NCBI GenBank assembly: GCA_034679345.1
Contig: JAXDAY010000022.1
Span: forward strand, 1 to 64,000
DNA: 64,000 bases
Reading direction: 5' to 3'
DNA from: JAXDAY01 sp034679345
Lineage (GTDB): Bacteria > Eisenbacteria > RBG-16-71-46 > CAIMUX01 > VGJL01
Shown: positions 1 through 8,988 of the stretch, in pieces
How the letters are laid out: the number at the start of each line of letters is the position of its first letter
Numbering within the stretch: position 1 is the first letter of the stretch
Notes under the pieces: generated by a model
The model's input: the letters and a program-made list of their open reading frames with translations, nothing else
Database searches by the model: none
Told to the model about the DNA's origin: nothing
Made by a program: the position numbers and the translations under genes

Positions 1-28
1 GAGCCTCCGGGCCGCGCGCTCGAAGTAG
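1..28 (+). CDS. possible C-terminal tail of a truncated upstream gene
   Basis: One frame is open from the window edge to a TAG at 26-28 and reads S-L-R-A-A-R-S-K, a basic tail. It ends 21 bases before the next start on the same strand, as an upstream operon member would. Eight codons are too few to identify anything, and the frame could be chance. Confidence 0.25.
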
Positions 29-49
29 AGATTGAAAGGAGCCGAAGCC

Positions 50-943
50 ATGCGAATTCTCGTCTCCGGATCGACGGGTCTCATCGGGTCGGCGCTCGTT
101 CCTCGCCTCGCGACGGCTGGCCATGCCGTGGTCCGGCTCGTCCGGAGGGATCCGGGAGAGGATCGGATCGAGTGGGATCCCGATCGCGGCGCGATCGATG
201 CGGCGCGCATCGGGGGATTCGACTGCGTCATCCATCTGGCGGCGGAACCCATCTCGGGACGGTGGACCGGCGAGAAGAAGCGCCGGATTCGGGAGAGCCG
301 GACGAAGGGAACGCAGCTCTTGAGCGAGACGCTCTCCCGGTGCGCGCAACCGCCGCGGCTTCTCATCTGCGCATCGGCGGTCGGCTACTACGGGAACCGT
401 GGCGAGGAGGTCCTGCGCGAGGATAGCCGGCCGGGCGAGGGTTTTCTCGCCGAAGTGGCGCGATCATGGGAAGAGGCCGCCGCCCCCGCGCGGGCGGCCG
501 GAATCCGGGTGGTGAATCTGAGGACCGGGGTCGTCATCGCCCGATCGGGAGGGGCCCTGGCGAGAATGCTTCCCCCTTTCCGGCTCGGCCTCGGCGGATC
601 GATCGGCTCCGGACGGCAGTTCTGGAGCTGGATCGACATCGAGGACTTGCTGGAGATCATCCTGACGGTCGCGTCGCATGAATCGCTGGAAGGCGCGATC
701 AATGCGGTCTCCCCGAATCCGATCACGAACCGGGAGTTTGCGAAGACGCTTGCCCGCGTTCTCCGGAGGCCCTGCCTCTTTCGAGTCCCCGCCACGGCCC
801 TGCGCCTGGCTCTGGGCGAGGCCGCCTTCGACATGGTCCTCTCGAGCGCCCGGGTCTTGCCGGCGCGGCTGCTCGCCGTGGGGTACCGCTTCCGGCATCC
901 CGATCTGGAAGGGGCGTTGCGTCATCACCTTGAGGTGGTGTGA
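50..943 (+). CDS. TIGR01777-family SDR epimerase (YfcH/SDR39U1-like)
   Basis: 297-residue NAD(P)-binding protein of the extended short-chain dehydrogenase/reductase type. The dinucleotide-binding glycines GSTGLIG lie at residues 7-13, the conserved SAVGYYG segment follows around residue 110, and the C-terminus has the DUF1731 pattern (around RVPATALRLALGE) that marks the TIGR01777 group. The physiological substrate of this family is not established. The ATG at 50 is preferred over an upstream in-frame TTG at 32 because GAAAGGAG lies at about 34-41. It is followed 100 bases later by an acyl-CoA dehydrogenase on the same strand; co-transcription is possible but not shown. Confidence 0.9.
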   Translation: MRILVSGSTGLIGSALVPRLATAGHAVVRLVRRDPGEDRIEWDPDRGAIDAARIGGFDCVIHLAAEPISGRWTGEKKRRIRESRTKGTQLLSETLSRCAQPPRLLICASAVGYYGNRGEEVLREDSRPGEGFLAEVARSWEEAAAPARAAGIRVVNLRTGVVIARSGGALARMLPPFRLGLGGSIGSGRQFWSWIDIEDLLEIILTVASHESLEGAINAVSPNPITNREFAKTLARVLRRPCLFRVPATALRLALGEAAFDMVLSSARVLPARLLAVGYRFRHPDLEGALRHHLEVV

Positions 944-1043
944 TCCGCGGGACGATCGGGTAGGATCCTCGAATCCGCGGGATCTCCGTCCGGGCCGGAG
1001 TCCGGCCGTGAGCCGCCCGCCCACCCGTCGAGGAGGGTCGAAG

Positions 1044-2183
1044 ATGGATTTCCAGCTCAGCGAGGATCAGAGGCTCGTCCGAGATACCGCCCGCGCGTTC
1101 GCCGAGGAGCAGGTCCGGCCTCTCGCGGCAAAGATCGACGCGGAAGCCCGCTTCCCCACGGAGACGATGGGAAAGCTCGCGGAGCTTGGTTTTCTTGGGA
1201 TCTTCGCTCCGCCCGAGTATGGGGGCGCGGGACTGGACTACCTCTCCTACACCCTGGTCGTGGAGGAGATCTCGCGCGTCTGCGCGGCCACCGGCGTGAT
1301 CGTCAGCGCGCACAACAGCCTCGCCTGCTTCCCGCTCATGCAGTTCGGGACCGAGCAGCAGAAGGAGCGCTTCCTGCTCCCACTGGCCAAGGGAGAGGCC
1401 CTGGGGGCGTTCGCCCTGACCGAGCCCGAGGCGGGCTCGGACGCGGCGAGCCAGAAGACGGTCGCCGTTGATGACGGAGACGCGTTTGTCCTGAACGGCT
1501 CGAAGATCTTCATCACCAACGCGACCGTGGCGAAGGTCTTCCTCGTCTTCTGCCTCACCGACCCACCGGCCGGAGTGCGCGGGATCACCTGTCTCATCGT
1601 CGAACGCGACGCGCCCGGATTCAGCATCGGCAAGAAGGAGGAGACCCTGGGCATCCGGGGCTCGGGCGCGTGCTCCCTTCACTTCGATTCCGTGCGCGTC
1701 CCCAAGGATCAAGTGCTCGGGGAGCCGAATCGCGGATTTCGCGTCGCGATGACGACTCTGGACGCCGGGAGGATCGGCATCGCCGCTCAGGCGGTCGGGA
1801 TCATTCAGGCCGCTCTCGACGAGTCGGTCCGCTATTCCAAGGAGAGAAAGCAGTTCGGCAAGTCGATCTCGAGCTTCCAGGCGCTTCAGTGGATGATCGC
1901 CGACACTTCGACCGAGCTCGCCGCGGCTCGCTGGCTCACTTACCGGGCGGCCGCGCTCAAGGATGCCGGCGAGGCGTACACGCTCGAGGCGGCGCAGGCG
2001 AAGCTCTTTGCGAGCGAGATGGCGACCCGCGCGGCGCACCGCGCGATGCAGATCCACGGCGGCTACGGCTATACGCGCGAGTTCGTCGTGGAGCGGCTCT
2101 ACCGCGATGCGAGGATCACGGAGATCTACGAGGGGACGAGCGAGATCCAGCGGCTCGTCATCGCGAGTCAGGTACTGAAGTAG
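1044..2183 (+). CDS. acyl-CoA dehydrogenase
   Basis: 379-residue flavoprotein of the acyl-CoA dehydrogenase family, which oxidises acyl-CoA to the trans-2-enoyl-CoA and passes electrons to ETF. The three regions appear in order: N-terminal helical domain (MDFQLSEDQ...), central beta domain with FALTEPEAGSDA, and C-terminal helical domain with QIHGGYGYTREF and IYEGTSEIQ. Glu363 in YEGT sits where short-chain (butyryl-CoA type) enzymes carry the catalytic base. The ATG at 1044 follows AGGAGGG at 1031-1037; the frame is open further upstream but that part overlaps the previous gene. Substrate chain length cannot be read with certainty. No ETF genes are adjacent. Confidence 0.95.
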   Translation: MDFQLSEDQRLVRDTARAFAEEQVRPLAAKIDAEARFPTETMGKLAELGFLGIFAPPEYGGAGLDYLSYTLVVEEISRVCAATGVIVSAHNSLACFPLMQFGTEQQKERFLLPLAKGEALGAFALTEPEAGSDAASQKTVAVDDGDAFVLNGSKIFITNATVAKVFLVFCLTDPPAGVRGITCLIVERDAPGFSIGKKEETLGIRGSGACSLHFDSVRVPKDQVLGEPNRGFRVAMTTLDAGRIGIAAQAVGIIQAALDESVRYSKERKQFGKSISSFQALQWMIADTSTELAAARWLTYRAAALKDAGEAYTLEAAQAKLFASEMATRAAHRAMQIHGGYGYTREFVVERLYRDARITEIYEGTSEIQRLVIASQVLK

Positions 2184-2208
2184 AGATCGACCAGTTGGAG
2201 GTGTCGGG

Positions 2209-4878
2209 ATGAGATCATCGATGGCGGCGAACGGTTGGGCCGCGGCGCTCGTCTTCTGCGTCTTTGCGCTGTCGCTCGTTTCACAGGCGGGCGCATGGGG
2301 CGGAGGGGAGGGATTCCTCCACGGCGGCGGAAACGGCGAGAGATCCTCGGGGCCGAAGGAAGACGGCCTCAAGCCCTTTGAGGACCTCGTCAAGGAATGC
2401 CAGCGGATCGAGGGGCTCTTCGTCTTCCACTGGAACCGCGATCGCGGCGAGCTGTGGATGGAGATCGGCAAGGACCAGCTCGAGCACCCCTATATTCTCG
2501 CCCTCACCCGGGAGGCCGCCGAGGGGTACTTCTTCGACAACGCGGCGCTCCTTGACGAGTCGATCGTTCTCCTGCGACGTGAGGGAAAGAAGCTGCACTG
2601 GCTCAAGCCGAACCTCCTCTTCACGGCGCCGGGCGACTCGGCCTTCGCGCGGGCGCTCGAGCGCGGCGTCTCGCCCAGCCTGCTCGCGGCGCTCGACATC
2701 GCGAGCCGCCCTCATCCCGAAACGGGCGCCATCCTGGTCGATCCCCGCCCGCTCTTCGTCCAGGACCACGCGGGCGTGGTGGCGAGCCTCAAGTCGATCA
2801 AGTCGGGTTACTCCCTCGATCGCGACGGCAGCTTCGTCGACCGGATCCAGGGCTTCCCGGAGAACGTGGAGATCGAGGTGGTCCTGAACTTCAAGACGGA
2901 CGCTCCGGAGGTCCATGTTCCCATCCTGCCCGATTCGAGGAGTTTCCTGCACCGCTACCACTGGAGCCTCGTCGAGCGACCCGGTCCGGGCTACCGGCCG
3001 CGGCTTGCCGACGATCGTGTGGGCCATTTCATCACGATGCTGGCCGACTACTCCAACACGCGCTCGGAAGATCCGTACGTCCGCTACGTGAATCGCTGGC
3101 GGCTGGAGAAGAAGGATCCCTCCGCCGTCATCTCGGAGCCGAAGGAGCCGATCGTCTACTGGATCGAGAATCGGGTGCCCCCGGAGTACCGAGATGCGGT
3201 TCGCCGCGGACTGCTCAACTGGAACCGCGCGTTCGAGGCGGCGGGGTTCCGCGACGCGATCCGTGTCGAGCAGATGCCCGATACGGCGAGCTGGGATCCG
3301 GCGGATGTCCGATACCACGTCGTGCGCTGGTTCTTGCAGCCGGGGGGCACCTACGCGGTGGGCCCGAGCCGCACCGATCCGCTCACGGGGGAGATCCTCG
3401 ACGCCGACATCCGGATCTCGGCCGACATCGCGCGCGTCGTCTACGCGGAGTGGCAGGATCAGGTCACGCCGCTCGTCCAGGCGGGTCGAGACGGAATGGA
3501 GCGGGGAGAGTGCCACCTCGGCGAAGGTCTCGTGGGGGAGGCCGCCTTCGGACTCCATCTATCGATGGCGCGCGGGCAGTTCGATCCCGAGAGCCCCGAG
3601 GGCCGGCGCTACCTCGAGCAGTACATCGAGGGGCTCGTCTGTCATGAGGTCGGACACACGCTGGGTCTGCGCCACAACTTCAAATCGAGCGTGATCCACT
3701 CCCTCGACCAGCTTCAGGATGCCGCCCGCACGAAGGAGCTGGGGATCACCGGCTCGATCATGGACTACACCCCCGTGAACCTCGCCCGGGAGGGCGAGAC
3801 GCAAGGGGAGTACTGGCAGCTCGGGCCCGGCGTCTACGACCGGTGGGCGATCGAGTACGCCTACAAGCCGATCGACGCGGCGAGCCCGGCTGAGGAGCTG
3901 CCGGCTCTGGAGGCGATCGCCTCACGCTGCGCCGATCCCCTGCTCGCTTACGCGACCGACGAGGATGTGCGGGGGATGTCGTACACGGCGATCGATCCGA
4001 CGGTGAATCTCTTCGATCTGAGCTCGGATCCGATCGGCTGGTGCGAGGCGCGGATGGATCTGACCGACGAGCTCTGGTCGAAGATGGACTCCTACCTCGA
4101 CGAACCGGGCCTGCGCTATCCGCGCTACCGCTCGGTCTTCGGCCAGGGGCTTCGGGAGTATTTCACCGCGGCGCGCGTCGTGCCCAGATTCATCGGCGGC
4201 ATCTACCACCGCCGCGATCATGTGGGCGATCCGAACGGGCGAGCGCCTTTCGAGCCCGTCTCTGCGGAGACCCAGCGCAAGGCGCTCGCTGTCCTGAAGG
4301 AGAGGATCTTCGCCGAGGACGCCTTCCGCTTCCCTCCGGATCTCCTGAACAAGCTCGCGCCCGAGCGCTTCCCGACCTTCGGAGGCGGACCCTGGAGCGC
4401 GCAGCGGATCGACCCCGCGGTGCACGGCCTCGTCTTGGCGATCCAGTCGACGCCGCTCGATCACCTCTACCACCCGATCACGCTCTCGCGACTTCAGGAC
4501 TCGGAGCTGCGTTTCCGACAAGGGGAAAAGGCTTTCACCATGATCGAGATGTTCTCGGGCCTTCGCTCCGCGGTGTGGAGCGAGCTCGAGTCGGGAGCGA
4601 CGATCGGAAGCATGCGACGCGGACTGCAGCGGGCGCACCTGAACCGGCTGATCCGGATCGCGGTCTCCCCCGAGACGGGGACCCCGGAAGACGCCATCAC
4701 ATGCGCTCGGGCCGATCTGAAGTGGATTCAGAAGGCAAGCCAGGCGGCGCAGGCGCGCGCCGGGCTCGACGCGATGAGCCGGGCGCACCTGGACGAGACG
4801 CGGGAGCGAATCGCCGCCGCGCTCGAATCGCCCCTGCCGCGTCCGCTGCCCGATCCCGCCTCGGGCCCCAGGATGTAG
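2209..4878 (+). CDS. secreted zinc-dependent metallopeptidase (DUF5117/DUF4953 type)
   Basis: 889-residue protein with an N-terminal signal peptide (hydrophobic AAALVFCVFALSLV, then a Gly-rich mature start). The metzincin-type zinc motif HEVGHTLGLRH is at residues 479-489 (His479, Glu480, His483, His489), followed by a Met-turn-like GSIMDYTP around Met518. The long N-terminal region and overall length fit the DUF5117-DUF4953 zinc-dependent peptidases common in Bacteroidetes-like and related bacteria. It probably acts in the periplasm or outside the cell; the substrate is unknown. The start follows TTGGAGGTG, 25 bases after the dehydrogenase stop. A second ATG 12 bases downstream (2221) is also possible. 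Confidence 0.88.
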   Translation: MRSSMAANGWAAALVFCVFALSLVSQAGAWGGGEGFLHGGGNGERSSGPKEDGLKPFEDLVKECQRIEGLFVFHWNRDRGELWMEIGKDQLEHPYILALTREAAEGYFFDNAALLDESIVLLRREGKKLHWLKPNLLFTAPGDSAFARALERGVSPSLLAALDIASRPHPETGAILVDPRPLFVQDHAGVVASLKSIKSGYSLDRDGSFVDRIQGFPENVEIEVVLNFKTDAPEVHVPILPDSRSFLHRYHWSLVERPGPGYRPRLADDRVGHFITMLADYSNTRSEDPYVRYVNRWRLEKKDPSAVISEPKEPIVYWIENRVPPEYRDAVRRGLLNWNRAFEAAGFRDAIRVEQMPDTASWDPADVRYHVVRWFLQPGGTYAVGPSRTDPLTGEILDADIRISADIARVVYAEWQDQVTPLVQAGRDGMERGECHLGEGLVGEAAFGLHLSMARGQFDPESPEGRRYLEQYIEGLVCHEVGHTLGLRHNFKSSVIHSLDQLQDAARTKELGITGSIMDYTPVNLAREGETQGEYWQLGPGVYDRWAIEYAYKPIDAASPAEELPALEAIASRCADPLLAYATDEDVRGMSYTAIDPTVNLFDLSSDPIGWCEARMDLTDELWSKMDSYLDEPGLRYPRYRSVFGQGLREYFTAARVVPRFIGGIYHRRDHVGDPNGRAPFEPVSAETQRKALAVLKERIFAEDAFRFPPDLLNKLAPERFPTFGGGPWSAQRIDPAVHGLVLAIQSTPLDHLYHPITLSRLQDSELRFRQGEKAFTMIEMFSGLRSAVWSELESGATIGSMRRGLQRAHLNRLIRIAVSPETGTPEDAITCARADLKWIQKASQAAQARAGLDAMSRAHLDETRERIAAALESPLPRPLPDPASGPRM

Positions 4879-4914
4879 CGCCGCTCGCTCGCGACGGCGA
4901 CGGAGCGGGCGCCG

Positions 4915-5841
4915 CTAGCGGGCGATGAGCCGCGTCAGACGAACGACCAGGGCCGCGGCGATGAACCGCGGCACGGTGATCCAGAGCGTGTTCGCCCCGA
5001 GGGCCGCGAGCAGCGCGGTGTCCTCGACGACCGAGTGATTGACCGCGATCGACACGTTCAGATCGCGCATATCGGCTGGACGGTAGCGGCCCGGCTCCTT
5101 CGCTTCCTCCATGAGGAGGCCGGAGCCGTAGGCGAGCCCCAAGACCATCGCCGTCACCCAGAGGAATGCCACCGACTGCTGCAATCCCATCGCGGCGAGG
5201 AACGGCCGCAGCGGGCGGGCAAGCCTGTGGTAGATGTCCTTCTCGCGCATCCACTCGGTGAGGAGCATGAGCCCCATCAGGATCACGACGATCTTCCAGA
5301 CGAGCCCGCCCGCTCCGCGGAGCCAATGGAGGAGGAATCCCGCGAATGGCGCGTGCGCCTCGGCGGCGGCAGTCGCAATAGGCGCGACCGCGGCGCGCTG
5401 GACTGCCGGTATGAGGAACTGGGCCGCGACCCACCCCAACGCCACGGCGGTCGTGACGCGGACCGTCAAGGTCATCCACCAGGGCGTGCCGGTCTTGTGC
5501 TGGACCATGCACTCCACCGGGAGGTTGTGCGCCGTGAGCAGCATCAGGGAGAGAATCGTCACCTGCGGCGAGGAGAAGGGCAGGATCGTCATCGCGGCCA
5601 CTCCGCCATAGATCCCCACGAGGAAGCCGGAGACGAGCACGACGGCCGCCTCGCCGGGCAGGCCGAAGACCCCCATCGCGGGGGCGAGCAGATCCCCGAT
5701 CCGCGCGAGGATTCCAAGCCAATCGGCGAGGCTCACGACGAAGGAGAGCGGCAGGATGACGCGCAGCAGGAAGAGCGAAGTCCTCAGGGCGCGGATCGCA
5801 GCGCCCCTATAGTCGCCCTTCTCGGGGGTGATGCGCCGCAA
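4915..5841 (-). CDS. nucleoside-recognition (GATE) domain membrane protein
   Basis: About 308 residues with many hydrophobic segments and two related halves, each with a GATE-like region (FGLPGEAAVVLVSGFLVGIYGG in pieces; AVNHSVVEDT in the second half). Proteins of this family are integral membrane proteins of mostly unknown transport role. The TTG at 5841 is the only conventional start, but GGAGG (complement of 5856-5860) lies 14 bases from it. A CTG at 5850 lies 5 bases from the same GGAGG and would give M-N-L-L-R-R. The gene is convergent with the metallopeptidase and divergent from the HerA-like ATPase, so it probably forms its own transcript. Confidence 0.8.
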   Translation of the reverse strand: MRRITPEKGDYRGAAIRALRTSLFLLRVILPLSFVVSLADWLGILARIGDLLAPAMGVFGLPGEAAVVLVSGFLVGIYGGVAAMTILPFSSPQVTILSLMLLTAHNLPVECMVQHKTGTPWWMTLTVRVTTAVALGWVAAQFLIPAVQRAAVAPIATAAAEAHAPFAGFLLHWLRGAGGLVWKIVVILMGLMLLTEWMREKDIYHRLARPLRPFLAAMGLQQSVAFLWVTAMVLGLAYGSGLLMEEAKEPGRYRPADMRDLNVSIAVNHSVVEDTALLAALGANTLWITVPRFIAAALVVRLTRLIAR

Positions 5842-5906
5842 GAGATTCAGTCGTCCCTCCTCGGATGGATCGCGGCACGCGCGTGTCGTCGGCGCAGTCT
5901 AGCCGC

Positions 5907-5935
5907 TCGACTCCCGCCGGTCCATGCCCTATAGC
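5907..5935 (+). promoter_or_regulatory. sigma70-like promoter for the HerA-like ATPase
   Basis: TCGACT (5907-5912), 17-base spacer, TATAGC (5930-5935), about 35 bases before the ATG at 5970. Both hexamers match the consensus at four of six positions. No operator-like repeat is evident. Confidence 0.45.
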
Positions 5936-5969
5936 TTAGGTCCGTGGATGCACCCAGAGGAGGCGATCG

Positions 5970-7496
5970 ATGAGCGACACGGTCGATGCGAGGTTCCTGG
6001 AGTCGGTGCGATCTTCATTCGGTTGGGGGGACGCGGGATCGCTGATCCTCGGCGCGCCGGTTCACGCGGGCCTCTGCGTTCCCGAGCCCCTGGTCCGTAT
6101 CCCGCTTGCGATGGCGAATCGCCACGGCCTCATCGCGGGAGCGACCGGGACCGGCAAGACGCGCACCCTGCAGCTTCTCGCCGAGCAGTTCTCCGCGTCG
6201 GGCGTGCCGGTCTTCCTTGCCGACATCAAGGGCGATCTCACCGGGCTCGCCGCGGAAGCCGCTTTGAACGATCGCATCGCGGAGCGCTCCCGGCAGACCG
6301 GGCACGCCTGGAAGCCCCTCTCGTGTCCGGTCGAGCTCCTGAGCCTGAGCGGGCGCAGCGGAGCGCAGGTGCGCGCGACGGTCTCATCCTTCGGCCCGCT
6401 GCTCCTCTCGAAGGTCCTCTCCCTGAACGACGCGCAATCGGGCGCCCTGAGCCTCGTCTTCAAGCTCTGCGACGATCGCAAGCTCCCGCTGCTCGACTTC
6501 ACCGATCTGCGCGCCGTCCTGCAGTACCTCACGGGGGATGGAGCGGCCGAGCTGAAGGACTATGGCGGAATCGCGAAGGTGACCGCCGGGGTGCTCCTGC
6601 GCAAGATGGTGGAGCTGGAACAGCAGGGAGGGGAGGTCTTCTTCGGCGAACCCGAGTTCGACCTCGACGACCTGATGGTCACCCGCGACGGACGTGGACT
6701 CGTGAGCATCCTGGAGCTCTCCGACTTCCACGATCGCCCCGCCCTCTTCTCGACCTTCATGATGTGGTTCCTCGCCCGGCTCTACCACGAGTTGCCGGAG
6801 GTAGGAGATCTCGAGAAGCCGAAGCTCGTCTTCTTCTTCGATGAGGCCCACCTGCTCTTCGAGGATGCGCGCAAGGCGTTCCTCGAGTCGGTCGACAAGG
6901 TGGTCCGGCTGATTCGCTCGAAGGGAGTCGGCGTCTACTTCGTCACGCAGAGTCCGAAGGATGTGCCCGCGGAGATCCTTGGCCAACTCGGCCACCGCGT
7001 GCAACACGCCCTTCGAGCCTACACCCCGGAGGATGACGCGGCCCTGCGCGCGGCCGCGCGCACCTTTCCGAAGACCGAGCACTACGACATCGAGGAGACC
7101 CTCACCGTGCTGGGCACCGGCGAGGCGCTGGTGACGGTGCTCTCTCCCAAGGGTGTGCCGACGGCGCCGGTCGCCACGAAACTGATCGCGCCAGGCGCGC
7201 TCATGACGCCATTGCCCGACGGCGAGCTCGCCCGGCTCCTCGCATCCTCCGATCAAGTCCGCGACTACGCCGAGGCGATCGATCGCGAGAGCGCGCGCGA
7301 GATCCTCGCGGCGCGCATGGCTCGGGAGGCGCCGGTGGAGAAGGGGCCGGCCGGTCGGGGAGGCGGACGACGCAAGAGGGAGCGCAGCACTCTCGAGGAG
7401 ATTCTGCGCGCCCCGACCACGCGCACCGTCGCCGGCCAGGTGGTGCGAGGATTGATGGGGGCCCTCCTCGGGGGTTCCTCGCGCCGGCGGCGCTAG
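5970..7496 (+). CDS. HerA-like ATPase of the DUF853 (YjgR) family
   Basis: 508-residue cytoplasmic P-loop ATPase. Walker A is GATGTGKT at residues 57-64 and Walker B is VFFFDEAH with Asp291 and Glu292. The segment FLADIKGDLTGLA and the C-terminal region with the Ala/Arg-rich tail match DUF853 proteins, a branch of the FtsK-HerA superfamily. The biochemical role of this family is not settled. No nurA-type nuclease, mre11/rad50 pair or restriction gene adjoins it, so it is not part of a recognisable repair or defence operon here. The start follows AGAGGAG. The last 40 residues are basic and may bind nucleic acid (inference). Confidence 0.88.
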   Translation: MSDTVDARFLESVRSSFGWGDAGSLILGAPVHAGLCVPEPLVRIPLAMANRHGLIAGATGTGKTRTLQLLAEQFSASGVPVFLADIKGDLTGLAAEAALNDRIAERSRQTGHAWKPLSCPVELLSLSGRSGAQVRATVSSFGPLLLSKVLSLNDAQSGALSLVFKLCDDRKLPLLDFTDLRAVLQYLTGDGAAELKDYGGIAKVTAGVLLRKMVELEQQGGEVFFGEPEFDLDDLMVTRDGRGLVSILELSDFHDRPALFSTFMMWFLARLYHELPEVGDLEKPKLVFFFDEAHLLFEDARKAFLESVDKVVRLIRSKGVGVYFVTQSPKDVPAEILGQLGHRVQHALRAYTPEDDAALRAAARTFPKTEHYDIEETLTVLGTGEALVTVLSPKGVPTAPVATKLIAPGALMTPLPDGELARLLASSDQVRDYAEAIDRESAREILAARMAREAPVEKGPAGRGGGRRKRERSTLEEILRAPTTRTVAGQVVRGLMGALLGGSSRRRR

Positions 7497-7519
7497 TCGG
7501 GAGGGGGGCCTTCGAAGGA

Positions 7520-8512
7520 TCAGGGCACCGCCACGAGCGGGCCGTGAGTCGACGCGCCGTGGATCAGATACCCGGTGTAGCCGGCGTAGGCCAACAGCAG
7601 CAAGGCTCCCTCGGCGCGGCTGATCTTCCTGCCCGTGATGAAGATCGGAATGCAGATGGCGGCGACGACGATCATGAACGGGATGTCGGCGCGGATCGCC
7701 GCCGCGGGAACGCTCAGCCCCCCGGGGGCGGCGAGGCCGGCCGCCCCGAGGACCGCCAGGATGTTGAAGATGTTGCTCCCCACGACGTTGCCGACGGCGA
7801 TGTCCCGCTCGCCACGAATCGCCGCGAGAATCGAGGTCGCCACCTCGGGAAGCGAGGTGCCTATCGCGACGATCGTCAGGCCGATCACCAGCTCGCTTAC
7901 TCCGAGCTCCCTTGCGAGCGTGACCGCTCCCTGAACGAGCCAGCGCGAGCCCAGGACGAGGATGGCCAAGCCTGCCGCCACCAGGAGCGCGTTGACCGCA
8001 AGGCCGTGGGAGCGGGCCGGCGGAGCCGATGAATTCGTTGCCGAGCGGTTGGACGCGCGCTCCCGTCGCGCGAGACGGACGGCGAATGCCGTGTAGGACG
8101 TGATTCCAGCCAGAAGGAGGACCCCCTCCCAGGCCGTGATTCTCCCGTCGATCGCGATCAGCCCCAGGAGCAGGGAGACGCCCAGCATGATCGGCAGGTC
8201 GCGCCTGAGGATCTGCCGCGCTACGGCCAGCGGGACGATCAGCGCCGAGATCCCCAGGATGAAGAGGATGTTGGCGATGTTGCTGCCGACGACGTTGCCG
8301 ACCGCGATGCTGCCGTCGCCGCGCAGGGCGGCGATCAGACTCACTGCGAGCTCGGGAGAGCTCGTGCCGAGAGCGACGACGGTCAGACCGATCACGAGCG
8401 AGGAGATGCCGAGCCGGGCGGCAATGCGCGACGCTCCGCGCACGAGCAGCTCGGCGCCCGCTACGAGCGCAACGAGTCCGGCCGCGATGAGAAGGAGACT
8501 CGGGCCGTCCAT
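7520..8512 (-). CDS. calcium/sodium antiporter (CaCA family, YrbG-like)
   Basis: 330-residue inner-membrane exchanger built from two inverted repeats. The first carries GTSSPE (49-54) and GNVVGSN (72-78); the second carries GTSLPEV and another GNVVGSN. These alpha-repeat motifs hold the ion-binding glutamates of Na+/Ca2+ exchangers. A hydrophilic loop of about 25 residues separates the halves. It lies 7 bases downstream of the HPF-like gene on the same strand, so the two probably form one transcript divergent from an NhaR-type regulator, consistent with a response to cations (inference). Confidence 0.92.
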   Translation of the reverse strand: MDGPSLLLIAAGLVALVAGAELLVRGASRIAARLGISSLVIGLTVVALGTSSPELAVSLIAALRGDGSIAVGNVVGSNIANILFILGISALIVPLAVARQILRRDLPIMLGVSLLLGLIAIDGRITAWEGVLLLAGITSYTAFAVRLARRERASNRSATNSSAPPARSHGLAVNALLVAAGLAILVLGSRWLVQGAVTLARELGVSELVIGLTIVAIGTSLPEVATSILAAIRGERDIAVGNVVGSNIFNILAVLGAAGLAAPGGLSVPAAAIRADIPFMIVVAAICIPIFITGRKISRAEGALLLLAYAGYTGYLIHGASTHGPLVAVP

Positions 8513-8519
8513 TGGCGGC

Positions 8520-8882
8520 TCAGCCGCCCATGATTTCGTCGGGCGTGGGGAACGCCTCCCTGACCGGAATCGGGCTGAAGATCCTGCCGCGATCGACGAC
8601 TCGCGCGACCGACCGTCCGGCCCTCTGGAGCGTCCGATCCACGAGCGCGCGCAGATCCATGTCTCGATCCTCCAGATGGATCTCGCCGATCTCGTCGCCC
8701 CGGATCGTCAATCGGCAGATCAGATCCGGCCCACCCTTTGGCCCGTTCTCGTCATCGATCCGCACGCGGATCGAGCGGATCCGATCGGAGAATCGTCCCA
8801 GAGCGAAGCCGATCCTCCGCTCGATGTATCCCCGGGATCGCTCGTCCACCTTGGCTGCGGAACTCTGGATTCCAATGCGCAT
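8520..8882 (-). CDS. short HPF/RaiA-family ribosome-associated protein
   Basis: 120 residues starting MRIGIQSS. The central VRVRIDDENGPKGGPD resembles the conserved strand-loop of short HPF/RaiA (hibernation-promoting factor) relatives, many of which are found away from rpoN. The family binds 30S subunits; whether this member does is inference. The start at 8882 is set by AGGAGGT 6-7 bases upstream, although the frame stays open for another 40 codons. It is the first gene of a likely two-gene operon with the cation exchanger. Confidence 0.7.
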   Translation of the reverse strand: MRIGIQSSAAKVDERSRGYIERRIGFALGRFSDRIRSIRVRIDDENGPKGGPDLICRLTIRGDEIGEIHLEDRDMDLRALVDRTLQRAGRSVARVVDRGRIFSPIPVREAFPTPDEIMGG

Positions 8883-8988
8883 CTCGCACCTCCTTCCTGA
8901 CCTCGAGCGAATCATCGGTCGGATCCCAAATGTCGACAATATGGAAGAATCGTTGCAATCATTCGAAATAATCGACAGTATGACCCGC
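8883..8988. promoter_or_regulatory. divergent intergenic region with a TGTCGACA palindrome
   Basis: The 106 bases between the HPF-like/antiporter operon and the NhaR-type gene are AT-rich relative to the surroundings from about 8925. They hold a perfect 8-base palindrome TGTCGACA at 8931-8938 and a second half-site ATCGACA near 8971-8977. LysR-type regulators usually bind such regions between divergent genes. No clean -35/-10 pair stands out. Confidence 0.4.

Noticed and set aside
723..2471. 582-codon open frame on the minus strand
   Set aside because: It lies wholly opposite the epimerase, acyl-CoA dehydrogenase and peptidase genes, which have clear family motifs. Long antisense frames are expected in GC-rich DNA.
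4879..4914. GCGCC/GGCGC inverted repeat between convergent genes as a terminator
   Set aside because: Imperfect stem with a long loop and no T tract on either strand.
5970..7496. HerA-like ATPase as part of a defence island
   Set aside because: No nuclease, reverse transcriptase, methylase or other defence gene adjoins it, and DUF853 proteins are common housekeeping orphans.
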